DNA of 64,000 bases, taken from NCBI GenBank assembly GCA_016000265.1, contig JAECRL010000001.1:186001-250000 (forward strand), read 5' to 3'. This document shows, piece by piece, positions 51,960 to 60,023 of this stretch (position 1 is the stretch's first letter; every line of letters begins with the position of its first letter). The notes under the pieces were generated by a model that was given only the letters and a program-made list of their open reading frames with translations, was not told the origin of the DNA and did no database searches. A program made the position numbers and the translations under genes. Source of the stretch: Burkholderiales bacterium (GTDB taxonomy: Bacteria; Pseudomonadota; Gammaproteobacteria; Burkholderiales; Burkholderiaceae_C).

Positions 51960-52565
51960 ATGTTCTTTCGCCTGATTCAACGCACCCGGGGCTGGCCGTT
52001 GCTCCTGCTGGCGCTGCTGGGCGCTTGCGCCCCGGCCTTGAACTGGCGCGAGGTTCGCCCCCCGCACGCCGATGGCCTGGTGGGCAGCTTCCCCTGCAAG
52101 CCCGACACCCGTGAGCGGCGCCTGAGCCTGCCCGGCGTGGAGCGACCGGTGACCATGCACCTGTGGTCCTGCGAAGCCGATGGCGCCACCTGGGCCCTGG
52201 GTTTTTTGCGCCTGGACGACGCCCTGGCGGTCGCGCCGGCCTTGCGCGCGCTGGCCGCCTCCACCCGCGACAACCTCAAGGCCGCGGGTGGCCAGCCCGC
52301 CCAGGCCGAAGACCTGGGCGGGGTCGACGTGCCCCGGATGACGCCCCAGGCGGACGCCCGCGGCTGGCGCTTTTCTGGCCAGCGCCCCGATGGCGGCGGG
52401 ACGCCGGGGGACGCGCAGGTGCCGGTGAGCGTCACGGCGTGGCATTTTTCCCACGGTCTGACGGTGTTCCAGGCCTCGGTGTGGCGCACCGGGGCGCCCG
52501 CGGCGGGGCAATCCGGGCAGGAAGCCGCAGACGCCTTCATGCGGGGATTCCACTTTCCGGGCTGA
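51960..52565 (+). CDS. Lipoprotein, function unknown
   Basis: A 201-residue exported lipoprotein: the signal sequence RGWPLLLLALLGAC gives acylation at Cys23. The mature domain is about 178 residues, contains LVGSFPCKPDTRERRLSLPG and WSCEADGATWALGF, and has no motif I can name. It resembles small uncharacterised betaproteobacterial lipoproteins that precede the EIIA-HPr pair, but this is from memory only. It lies 21 bases before the EIIA gene on the same strand. Confidence 0.7.
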   Translation: MFFRLIQRTRGWPLLLLALLGACAPALNWREVRPPHADGLVGSFPCKPDTRERRLSLPGVERPVTMHLWSCEADGATWALGFLRLDDALAVAPALRALAASTRDNLKAAGGQPAQAEDLGGVDVPRMTPQADARGWRFSGQRPDGGGTPGDAQVPVSVTAWHFSHGLTVFQASVWRTGAPAAGQSGQEAADAFMRGFHFPG

Positions 52566-52586
52566 CCGGCCGATAATCCCAAACTT

Positions 52587-53048
52587 ATGTCCGGCCTGTT
52601 CCTCATCGCGCACGAGCCGCTGGCGTCCGCCCTCAAGATGGCCGCCCAGCACTGCTTTCCCGAAGCCGTGTCCTCCTTGCAGGCCCTGGACGTGAGCGCC
52701 TGCCAGTCGCCCGAGGAGGTCGAGGCCCAGGCCCGCGTCCTGCTGCAGGCCGCCCAAGACGCCGACCCGCGGGGGGAGGTGCTCATCCTGACCGACGTGT
52801 TCGGCGCCACGCCGTGCAACACCGTTCAGCGCCTGGCCGACGGTCAGCACGTCAAGGTCATCACCGGCGTGAACCTGCCCATGCTCTGGCGCGCCCTGAA
52901 CTATTCAGGTGAAACGCTCGACACCCTGATCACCCGCGCGGTTTCCGGCGGCGTGCAGGGGGTCATGCAGATCGCCACCAGCCGGCCGCAGAACCAGGCC
53001 TCCCAACCCAGCAGTCATGATCAAGACCACCGTCACCATCAGCAATAA
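52587..53048 (+). CDS. PTS mannose-family EIIA component
   Basis: A 153-residue cytoplasmic phosphocarrier of the mannose/sorbose EIIA type. SGLFLIAHEPLASALK places the phosphorylation site at His9; LILTDVFGATPCNTVQRLAD and VKVITGVNLPMLWRAL are conserved fold motifs. In many proteobacteria without sugar-transporting EIIB/C partners, this EIIA works with HPr in regulation. The last 32 bases overlap the HPr gene, and this region gives the unusual His-rich C-terminal tail, probably a by-product of the overlap. Confidence 0.92.
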   Translation: MSGLFLIAHEPLASALKMAAQHCFPEAVSSLQALDVSACQSPEEVEAQARVLLQAAQDADPRGEVLILTDVFGATPCNTVQRLADGQHVKVITGVNLPMLWRALNYSGETLDTLITRAVSGGVQGVMQIATSRPQNQASQPSSHDQDHRHHQQ

Positions 53049-53286
53049 GCTGGGCCTGCACGCCCGCGCCTCGGCCAAGCTCACCAAGCTGGCCAGTGGT
53101 TTTCCTTGCCAGGTTCACATGAGCCGCAACGACCGCCGCGTCAACGCCAAGAGCATCATGGGCGTGATGATGCTGGCCGCCGGCCTGGGCACTTCGGTCG
53201 AGCTGGAGTGCGAGGGCGAGCGAGAAGACGACGCGATCAAGGCCCTGGTGGCCCTGATCAACGACAAGTTCGGCGAGGGCGAGTAA
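53017..53286 (+). CDS. ptsH: Phosphocarrier protein HPr
   Basis: An 89-residue HPr. His15 in KLGLHARASAK is the EI-dependent phosphorylation site, and Ser46 in NAKSIMGVMMLAA is the regulatory site phosphorylated by HPr kinase. It starts inside the EIIA gene (32-base overlap). The enzyme I gene, often directly downstream in related bacteria, is absent here; the next plus-strand gene is an outer-membrane protein 211 bases away. Its role is probably regulation of carbon or nitrogen metabolism rather than sugar uptake. Confidence 0.95.
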   Translation: MIKTTVTISNKLGLHARASAKLTKLASGFPCQVHMSRNDRRVNAKSIMGVMMLAAGLGTSVELECEGEREDDAIKALVALINDKFGEGE

Positions 53287-53496
53287 ACCCTGATCCTCGC
53301 CCCCCTCCATTCGGGCGGTTTTCGCCGATAACCGGGTGTGTGGTGCGCAAGAGTTTGTCGTGGCCGGGCCACATCGGCGTCACAAAACGAGGCGGCCGCG
53401 GCACAGTCTGTTGCAAGTGAAACGCGGGTCGTTTCCGGTTGAGCCAGGCGTGTCACGCCGTTTGAGCCTGGCCCGTTCTGCATTCAAGGAGTTTCC

Positions 53497-54594
53497 ATGG
53501 TTCGCCTTCGTCGTCACGCGGGTTCGGCATCGCTGTCTGCCGTTGCCATCGCCGCATCGCTGTTGTCCCTGAGCGGGGTGGCCCAGTCCGCCGAAAACGG
53601 CCTGCAGCGCTACTCGCCCGGCATCGGCGGCAGCGACATGACGGCGCCCCTGGCCCCCGGCCTGTACCTGCAGGTGCCGCTGGTGCACTACCACGCCAAC
53701 AAGCTCAAGGGCGGCGACCGCGGTGCCGCCACCACGCCCACGCCCGTGGGCTCGCCCCCGGCGCCCGTGGCCCTGCCCAACCTGCGCTCCGAACTGGGCA
53801 TCTCGGCCGACACCTACGCCGCGCTGCCGCGCCTGACCTACCTGAGCACCACCCGCCTGCTGGGCGGCAACGTGGGCATCACGGCCATGCTCCCCCTGGT
53901 CAACCGCCAGGCGCGCTTCACCGCCACGCCGGTCGGCCTGCCCGCCAACCTGACGGCCGCGCTCGCCCCGACCATCAGCTCCTCGGTCGGCACCCTGCTC
54001 AACGGCAACGAAACCGGCATCGGTGACCTGGAGATCTCGCCCCTGATCCACTGGGAGATCGGCGATCACCAGGCGCTCAACATCGCCCCCACCCTCGTGC
54101 TGCCCACCGGCAACTACGACGTCACGCGCCGCGTGAACCCGGGCTACGGCAACTTCTACACCTTCCGCCCCTCGATCCAGTACAGCTTCATCGGCGACGG
54201 CTGGGACTTCGGCGTGCGCACCGTGTTCTCGTTCAACACCCGCAACAAGGACAACGGCTACTACTCGGGCAACATGTTCAACGTCGACTGGCAGCTGATG
54301 CGCTTCATCAGCGACGACGTTCGCCTGGGTGTGCAGGGCTACTTCGTGCGCCAGCTCTCCAAGGACACCCGCGACCTCAGCGGCTTCTCGTCGACCGAGA
54401 TCGCCGCCAAGGGCCTGAACCGCACGGAAATCATCAACGGCAACAAGTCGAGCGTGACGGCCCTGGGCCCCGCGCTGGGCTGGGTGGTCAACGGCGGCGA
54501 GATGCTCATCGAGGGCAAGTACCTGCAGGAATTCGGCGCGCGCAACCGCACCGAAGGCCAGGCGGTCTGGTTGTCCATCTCCAAGCCCCTGTGA
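53497..54594 (+). CDS. Outer-membrane beta-barrel, SphA/phenol MetA-like
   Basis: A 365-residue exported protein. The signal peptide ends near AQSA|E (about residue 32). The mature part contains alternating polar/aromatic strands and the pattern of the 'MetA-pathway of phenol degradation' family (GIGDLEISPLIHWEIGDHQ, FRPSIQYSFIGDGWDFG, VQGYFVRQLSKD, GPALGWVV), ending in a hydrophobic strand. Members are putative outer-membrane transporters for hydrophobic compounds. AAGGAG at 53486-53491 supports the ATG at 53497. The 210-base upstream gap probably carries a promoter; no hexamers are convincing. Confidence 0.8.
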   Translation: MVRLRRHAGSASLSAVAIAASLLSLSGVAQSAENGLQRYSPGIGGSDMTAPLAPGLYLQVPLVHYHANKLKGGDRGAATTPTPVGSPPAPVALPNLRSELGISADTYAALPRLTYLSTTRLLGGNVGITAMLPLVNRQARFTATPVGLPANLTAALAPTISSSVGTLLNGNETGIGDLEISPLIHWEIGDHQALNIAPTLVLPTGNYDVTRRVNPGYGNFYTFRPSIQYSFIGDGWDFGVRTVFSFNTRNKDNGYYSGNMFNVDWQLMRFISDDVRLGVQGYFVRQLSKDTRDLSGFSSTEIAAKGLNRTEIINGNKSSVTALGPALGWVVNGGEMLIEGKYLQEFGARNRTEGQAVWLSISKPL

Positions 54595-54621
54595 CGCCGT
54601 TTTCCGGCAGGAGCGTTGATC

Positions 54622-55296
54622 ATGCAGCCAGCGTCCGTTCGCGACTTCATCGAGTCCCTCCCCACGCCCGGTGAGCGCCGCCGCGCGATGCTCATCGCGG
54701 CCGCGGCCTCCGTGCTGACGCCCTTTGCGGCGCCCGCCCACGCAGCCGTCGAGATCGAGGGCGTGGAGCTGCCCGAGACCGTCACGGCCTACGGACAGAA
54801 GCTGGTGCTCAACGGGGCGGGCCTGCGCAAGCGCGGCTACTTCAAGGCCGACGTCACCGCCTTGTACCTGCCCGAAAAACGCACCACCGCCGACGCGATC
54901 TACCGCCTCAACGGCATCCGTCGCATTCAGCTCAACATCCTGCGCGAGTTCACGTCCTCGACGATCTCGCGCATCTTCCTGTCCGACTTCAAGCAGTCGG
55001 CCACCGAAGAGGAGTTCAAGAAGCTGATCGGCCCCATCGGCCTGATCGGCGCGGCCTACTCCAACGTCAAGCGCGTGGTCAAGGGCGACGTCGTCAACCT
55101 CGACTGGGTGCCGGGCACGGGCTGGATGGCCACGCACAACGGCCGCCAGCTCACCAGCGACGGCGGCAACATGCTGGCCATCAACGACGAGCTGGCCTAC
55201 CAGATCTACCTGCGCATGTACATCGGCCCGGCGGCGCCGGAGGACCTGCGCAACGGCCTGTTGGGGCTGACCAAGCTGCCGCGCAGCAACGATTGA
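54622..55296 (+). CDS. Chalcone-isomerase-like exported protein
   Basis: A 224-residue protein with a probable export signal (RRRAMLIAAAASVLTPFAAP, Arg-rich and possibly Tat-like) followed by a chalcone-isomerase-like domain: VEIEGVELPETVTAYGQKLV, LNGAGLRKRGYFKADVTALY and NVKRVVKGDVVNLDWVPGTG. In bacteria this fold usually lacks the plant enzyme activity and may bind fatty acids or other ligands. The ATG at 54622 is used because CAGGAG at 54608-54613 is too close to an in-frame TTG at 54616. It follows the outer-membrane protein by 27 bases and is probably co-transcribed with it. Confidence 0.8.
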   Translation: MQPASVRDFIESLPTPGERRRAMLIAAAASVLTPFAAPAHAAVEIEGVELPETVTAYGQKLVLNGAGLRKRGYFKADVTALYLPEKRTTADAIYRLNGIRRIQLNILREFTSSTISRIFLSDFKQSATEEEFKKLIGPIGLIGAAYSNVKRVVKGDVVNLDWVPGTGWMATHNGRQLTSDGGNMLAINDELAYQIYLRMYIGPAAPEDLRNGLLGLTKLPRSND

Positions 55297-55358
55297 CGCG
55301 TTGATCGGCCTGATCGTTTGATCGGCTGGCGCGCACGGCCCGCCTCAGGCGCGGCCCT

Positions 55359-57314
55359 TCAGGCGCTGCGGTAGTGCGCCTCCAGCATGGGGGGCATGGG
55401 CGCTTCCAGCAGGCTGGCCATCAGGCGCAGCGCGTCTGCGGTTTCGTGGCTCATGAGCCCGTGAGGGCTGTGGTTCATCGCCTCTTCCACCCAGGCTTTC
55501 AGCAACTGGGGGCGCATCATCCACGAGAGCTCCTGCAGGCCCGACAGGGCGTGCGCCAGCGCGTCGGCGTCGGGGCGTTGCGGGGTTTCCTGCCCTTGCC
55601 AGCTGGCCCCGATGCGGCGGTTGACAGCGGCCAGCCAGGCCTGGTTCGCCGGCGCCAGCGAGCCATCGCTCGGCTCCATGGGCAGCATGCGCGCCAGGTA
55701 GGCCGAGACGGCCTTGACGTGGTGCTGGTCCTCCGGGCTGAGGTTGCTGAGGTCCTGCCCCTGTCCCGTCACCGGTCGCATGAAGGCCTGTTTGTTTTGC
55801 GGCATGCCCATGCGGTGGCGCAGCGTCAGCCACCACAGGCGGTCGCGGGGGCTGACGCGGCCGTCGGCGCGCAGCAGGTCACGGGCTTGTTCGGCCAGGG
55901 CGCGGCGGTGCTCCAGCGGGCCCTTGGCGATGAGTTCGGTCAGCCGCTCGAACTCGGGCACCCGGCGCACGGGCAGCAACCGGCCGACGTCGTCGAGGAT
56001 CTGCTGTTGCTGATGCACGCCCTCGGCCAGTTGCCGCCAGAGCTTGTGCTCGCGGTTGTTGGCGGGGTTCATGATCAAGGCCAGCACGATCAGGCGGGAC
56101 TCGGTTGGCCCCACCCGGTGCTGCAGCCGCTGCATCGCTTCGCGGTCGGCCAGCAGGCGCTCGCGCCGGGCGATTTCTTCGTCGCCGGTGGTGCCGGGGA
56201 GGGAGGCCATGGGCCCCTGTTGCGCATCGACCGTGTGCTCGCGCATCTCGCCTGCGTCGCCAGAGGCAGCCAGGGCCCCGGGTGGCGCCCCCCGGGGCGT
56301 TGCACTGCGCCGCAGGGGCTCGCTGGCCTGCAGCCGCACCAGCGGCGCGGGCAGCGGAGGCAGCACCGAGCCGCAGACGCGCAGGATGCGCACCGGCAGG
56401 GGCGGGTGAGACGCCAGCCAGGCCGCGTGCCCCGACTCGTGCAACAGCAAGGAGGCCACCATGTCGGCGGCCGGGTGGCGCATGCGTCCGGCCAGCACCT
56501 GCTGGTCATGCCAGATCTTGCGCAGCACGTTGCCCAGGCCGTCTCGCGTGCGGGTGTACTGGATCGCGCAGGCGTCGGCGAGGAATTCGCGCTGACGCGA
56601 CACCGCCGCTTGCAGCAGTCGCCCGGCCAGCCAACCCGCCCAGCCCAGCGTCGCGAAGACCACGCCGGCCAGCCAGCTCAGCGGGTTCACGCGGCCTTGC
56701 TCGTCGGAAGCCATCAGGTGGCGGCCGTAGCCGTGCACCAGCGACAGGCCCCACACGAGCGCCAGCAGGCGCATGCTCAGGGGCAGGTCATCGCCTTCGA
56801 TGTGGCCGAATTCGTGCGCGACCAGGCCTTGCAGCTCGGCGCGCGTCAGGCGCTCCAGCGCGCCGCGTGTCACGCACAGGCTGAGGTCTTGCGGGCCCCA
56901 GCCGGCCACGAAGGCGTTGATGGCGTCTTCGCGTGGGAGCACGAACACCCGGGGCACGGGCTGCCCGCTGGCCAGCGCCATCTCGTCGACCACGTTGAGC
57001 AGGCGTCGGTGCAGGGCGTCGTCGGTGCGGGTGACCTCCTGGCCGCCCACCCAGCGCGCCACGCGCGGGCCGCCCCCGTCTTGCAGGCGATGCAGCTCGA
57101 CGAGGCTGCCGCCGATGACGAACAGCATGATCAGGGCGGTGTTGGTCTCGAAGAACAGGGCCGGGTAGCCCTGTGCGAAGGGCGCCAGCAGGCGCCAGCC
57201 CAGGCCCAGCACCAGGTTGACGAAGCCACACAGCGCCACCAGGAGCACGAAAAAGCACACGACCAGCCAGGCGGTGCGGCTGTGCGCCTGGAGCTGATGC
57301 TCACGGAACTGCAT
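55359..57314 (-). CDS. M48-family membrane metallopeptidase, extended
   Basis: A 651-residue protein with N-terminal membrane helices (about 15-42 and 58-76), the zinc site HEFGH (167-171) and the third ligand Glu243 in REFLADA. Further helices at about 182-232 match HtpX-type peptidases. The C-terminal 300 residues are an extra, mostly helical soluble region not found in standard HtpX (about 290 residues). It lies 15 bases downstream of lemA; lemA-M48 pairs are common. The substrate is probably misfolded or surplus membrane protein. The 62 bases before the upstream convergent gene contain two copies of TTGATCGGC. Confidence 0.9.
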   Translation of the reverse strand: MQFREHQLQAHSRTAWLVVCFFVLLVALCGFVNLVLGLGWRLLAPFAQGYPALFFETNTALIMLFVIGGSLVELHRLQDGGGPRVARWVGGQEVTRTDDALHRRLLNVVDEMALASGQPVPRVFVLPREDAINAFVAGWGPQDLSLCVTRGALERLTRAELQGLVAHEFGHIEGDDLPLSMRLLALVWGLSLVHGYGRHLMASDEQGRVNPLSWLAGVVFATLGWAGWLAGRLLQAAVSRQREFLADACAIQYTRTRDGLGNVLRKIWHDQQVLAGRMRHPAADMVASLLLHESGHAAWLASHPPLPVRILRVCGSVLPPLPAPLVRLQASEPLRRSATPRGAPPGALAASGDAGEMREHTVDAQQGPMASLPGTTGDEEIARRERLLADREAMQRLQHRVGPTESRLIVLALIMNPANNREHKLWRQLAEGVHQQQQILDDVGRLLPVRRVPEFERLTELIAKGPLEHRRALAEQARDLLRADGRVSPRDRLWWLTLRHRMGMPQNKQAFMRPVTGQGQDLSNLSPEDQHHVKAVSAYLARMLPMEPSDGSLAPANQAWLAAVNRRIGASWQGQETPQRPDADALAHALSGLQELSWMMRPQLLKAWVEEAMNHSPHGLMSHETADALRLMASLLEAPMPPMLEAHYRSA

Positions 57315-57329
57315 GGGGAGGCGGCGGCG

Positions 57330-57923
57330 TCAGAGTTGCACGCGGATCGGTTCGCGTTCGGCTTCGGACGAGGTCGACGCCAGCATGGCCGCTGCCCGGA
57401 ACCCGAAGGCGCCGGCGAGGGCGTTGGTGGGGAACTGTTGCGCCGCGTTGTTGTAGTTGAGGGTGACGTCGTTGAAGAACTGGCGCGCGAAGGCGACCTT
57501 GTTTTCGGTGTGGCGCAGCTCTTCGTTGAGCTCGCGCAGGTGGCCGTCGGCCTGCAACTCGGGGTAGGACTCGACCACCGCCTGGAAGCGGCCCAGTGCG
57601 CTGGCCAGCGAGCCTTCGGCCATCGACAGGCTCTGGATGCGGCTGGCGTCCAGCGGTTTGCTGCGCACCATGTCGCAAGCGGCCATGGCCTGGGCGCGTG
57701 CCGCGGTGACGCGCTCCAGCGTCTCGCGTTCGTGTTCCAGGTACTTGCGTGCCACCTCGACGAGGTTGGGGATGAGGTCGTGGCGACGCTTGAGCTGCAC
57801 GTCGATCATCGCGAACGCGTTGGCGATCTCGTTGCGCAGCCTCACCAGGCGGTTGTAGGCCCCCGCGGCCCACAGGAACAGCAGCACCAGGATGGCGGTC
57901 ATCACCATGTTCGTGGCATCCAA
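57330..57923 (-). CDS. lemA: LemA family protein
   Basis: A 197-residue membrane-anchored protein with one N-terminal helix (about 6-23). The LemA signature follows: YNRLVRLRNEIANAFAMIDV, QLKRRHDLIPNLVEVARKYL and ALGRFQAVVESYPELQAD. The fold is a long helical bundle facing the cytoplasm or periplasm. Its function is unclear in most bacteria. It pairs with the adjacent M48 peptidase. The final FRAAAMLASTSSEAEREPIR tail is family-typical. Confidence 0.95.
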   Translation of the reverse strand: MDATNMVMTAILVLLFLWAAGAYNRLVRLRNEIANAFAMIDVQLKRRHDLIPNLVEVARKYLEHERETLERVTAARAQAMAACDMVRSKPLDASRIQSLSMAEGSLASALGRFQAVVESYPELQADGHLRELNEELRHTENKVAFARQFFNDVTLNYNNAAQQFPTNALAGAFGFRAAAMLASTSSEAEREPIRVQL

Positions 57924-57935
57924 GTCGTCTCCCCT

Positions 57936-58670
57936 TCAGCGGCCCGTTTGTCGGGCGAATGTGTTGTAGCCGTCGCGGCGCAGCTCGCACGCCGGGCAGG
58001 TGCCGCAGCCGTGGCCCCAGGCGTGGCGCTGGCTGCGGTCGCCCAGGTAGCAAGTGTGCGTGTGTTCGATGACGAGTTCGTTGAAGGCCTCGCCACCCAG
58101 GGTGTCGCTCAGGGCCCAGGTCTGCGCCTTGGTCAGCCACATCAGCGGGGTCTCGATGGTCATGGGGCCACCCAGGCCCAGGCTGATGGCGACCTGCAAG
58201 GCCTTGAGCGTGTTGTCGCGGCAGTCCGGGTAGCCGGAGAAGTCCGTCTCGCACATGCCGCCCACCAGCACGGTGGCGCCGCGCCGGTAGGCCAGGGCGG
58301 CCGCGAAGGTCAGGAACAGCAGGTTGCGTCCGGGCACGAAGGTGTTGGGCAGGCCGTTGGCCTGCATTTCGATGGCGCGCGACTCGGTCAGGGCGGTGTC
58401 GGAGATCTGGCCCAGCAGGCCGAGGTCGAGCAGGTGGTCCTCGCCGAGTTTGGCGCCCCAGTCCGGGAAGCGCTGGTGGATTTCCTCGCGCACGCGCAGG
58501 CGGCAGTCCAGCTCCACGCGGTGGCGCTGCCCATAGTCAAAGCCGATGGTTTCGACGTGTGCGTAGCGGGCCAGCGCCCAGGCCAGGCAAACGGTGGAGT
58601 CCTGCCCGCCGGAGAACACGACCAGGGCGGTGCGGGGATCGGAGTGCAAGGAGCCGGTGGAGGAAAGCAT
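57936..58670 (-). CDS. queC: 7-cyano-7-deazaguanine synthase
   Basis: A 244-residue ATP-dependent enzyme of queuosine biosynthesis that converts 7-carboxy-7-deazaguanine to preQ0. The PP-loop SGGQDS is at 20-25; [11 protein letters not shown] and [16 protein letters not shown] are diagnostic. The zinc-binding cysteines are Cys207, Cys222, Cys225 and Cys228. The start at 58670 puts the PP-loop at the usual distance from the N terminus; 58715 would add 15 residues. It lies 12 bases upstream of lemA on the same strand. Confidence 0.95.
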   Translation of the reverse strand: MLSSTGSLHSDPRTALVVFSGGQDSTVCLAWALARYAHVETIGFDYGQRHRVELDCRLRVREEIHQRFPDWGAKLGEDHLLDLGLLGQISDTALTESRAIEMQANGLPNTFVPGRNLLFLTFAAALAYRRGATVLVGGMCETDFSGYPDCRDNTLKALQVAISLGLGGPMTIETPLMWLTKAQTWALSDTLGGEAFNELVIEHTHTCYLGDRSQRHAWGHGCGTCPACELRRDGYNTFARQTGR

Positions 58671-58816
58671 GGCGCGCGCGTGAGCGTGTGAAAAAGCACC
58701 GCGAGCATAGAGCATGCCGCAACGCCCCCCTGGATGCTGGAGCGGCCGCAGGGGTTGCCCGTTCTGCGTGACAATAGAGGGTTTCCGCTCCTGGCACCCT
58801 CACTGGCACCGACACC

Positions 58817-59593
58817 ATGGCCGCGTTCAACCAAGAAACCGTCACCCACGTCCACCACTGGAACGACACGCTGTTCAGTTTCAAGACCACCCGCGACCCG
58901 GCGCTGCGCTTTGCCAGCGGCCACTTCGTGATGATCGGCCTGGAAGTCGAGGGCAAGCCGCTGATGCGCGCTTACTCCATCGCCAGCGCCAACTACGAAG
59001 AGCACCTGGAGTTCCTCTCCATCAAGGTGCAAAACGGCCCACTGACCTCGCGCCTGCAACACCTCAAGGTGGGCGACAAGATCCTGGTCAGCCGCAAGGC
59101 CGTGGGCACCCTGGTCGTTGACGACCTCAAGCCCGCCATGAACCTGTACCTGTTCGGCACCGGCACCGGCCTGGCGCCGTTCATGAGCATCATCCAGGAC
59201 CCGTACACCTACGAGAAGTTCGACAAGGTCGTGCTGGTGCACGGCGTGCGCACCGTCAGCGAGCTGGCGTACCACGACTTCATCTCCGAAGAGCTGCCCA
59301 ACCACGAACTGCTGGGCGAGCTGGTGCGCGACAAGCTGCTGTACTACCCGCTGGTCACCCGCGAGGACTTCCGCAACCAGGGCCGCCTGACCGACCTGAT
59401 CGAGAACGGCAAGATGGCCGCCGACCTGGGCCTGCAGCCGCTGAACCCCGCCACCGATCGCGCCATGATGTGCGGCAGCCCCTCCATGCTGACCGACTTG
59501 TGCAAGATCCTGGACGCCCGTGGCTTCAAGATCTCGCCCTCGCAGGGCGAGCCGGGCGACTACGTGATCGAGCGGGCCTTCGTCGAGAAGTGA
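58817..59593 (+). CDS. fpr: Ferredoxin-NADP reductase
   Basis: A 258-residue flavoprotein that exchanges electrons between NADPH and ferredoxin or flavodoxin. FAD-binding RAYSIAS (51-57), the pyrophosphate-binding FGTGTGLAPF (113-122) and the NADP-binding MMCGSPSM are present in the expected order. The C terminus VIERAFVEK matches the bacterial subclass I enzyme. Its 3' end overlaps the convergent DUF2061 gene by 34 bases. Confidence 0.96.
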   Translation: MAAFNQETVTHVHHWNDTLFSFKTTRDPALRFASGHFVMIGLEVEGKPLMRAYSIASANYEEHLEFLSIKVQNGPLTSRLQHLKVGDKILVSRKAVGTLVVDDLKPAMNLYLFGTGTGLAPFMSIIQDPYTYEKFDKVVLVHGVRTVSELAYHDFISEELPNHELLGELVRDKLLYYPLVTREDFRNQGRLTDLIENGKMAADLGLQPLNPATDRAMMCGSPSMLTDLCKILDARGFKISPSQGEPGDYVIERAFVEK

Positions 59594-59829
59594 CGGCCTG
59601 AGCCGCTGACCTGGCGCACCCCCTGCTGCGTGGCCTGCGCCACGCGGGCACGCACCGCCTGGGCCCGCGGGTGGTCCCAATAGCGCTCGAAGAAGTAGTG
59701 CATGACCGTGTTGACCAGCGGCTCCACGAAGGTGACCACGCCGGCCACGGTGACGCTGCCGGTGATGGCGTAGGTCACGCTGAAAGCGGTGATGACGTGC
59801 ATGACGCCGAAGGTGGCGGTTTTGGCCAT
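59560..59829 (-). CDS. DUF2061 small membrane protein
   Basis: An 89-residue membrane protein with two helices (about 7-26 and 29-48): FGVMHVITAFSVTYAITGSV, then FVEPLVNTVMHYFFERYWDH, the DUF2061 core. AGGAG precedes the ATG. A Fur-like inverted repeat lies 32 bases upstream of the start codon, suggesting iron-dependent control. The C-terminal half is basic. Its function is unknown. Confidence 0.88.
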   Translation of the reverse strand: MAKTATFGVMHVITAFSVTYAITGSVTVAGVVTFVEPLVNTVMHYFFERYWDHPRAQAVRARVAQATQQGVRQVSGSGRHFSTKARSIT

Positions 59830-59860
59830 GGTGGGCTCCTGTGCGAGTCGGTTGCTGCTT

Positions 59861-59875
59861 TGAGAATGGTTCTCA
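59861..59875. promoter_or_regulatory. Fur-box-like inverted repeat
   Basis: TGAGAATGGTTCTCA is a perfect 6-3-6 inverted repeat followed by TTG, close to the Fur heptamer pair TGATAAT-x-ATTATCA and to the TGAGAATnnTTCTCA variants seen in proteobacteria. It lies 32 bases upstream of the DUF2061 gene and 149 bases from the divergent beta-propeller gene. The remaining bases to 60023 show no further signal. Confidence 0.55.
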
Positions 59876-60023
59876 TTGTGCGGACCGCATGACCATGCGT
59901 CCAGGCAATCAAATGAATCCGCCCGATAGTTTTTGACTCTTTAACGGGCCCCATCAGGGCAAGACGGGGGGCGAGGCGGCTTCAGTTTGTTGAATACTCC
60001 ACGCATTCCATGGAGTTCGACCG

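Noticed and set aside
53360-53372. GTGGCCGGGCCAC palindrome before the outer-membrane protein gene
   Set aside because: A GC-only palindrome is expected by chance in this composition and has no matching partner site elsewhere in the window.
55301-55326. Two TTGATCGGC repeats between convergent genes
   Set aside because: Only two short copies in a 62-base gap, with no hairpin and T-run; too weak to call an element.
55374-58691. A 1105-codon plus-strand frame opposite the M48 peptidase, lemA and queC
   Set aside because: It crosses three recognised minus-strand genes and gaps between them, so it cannot be a real gene.
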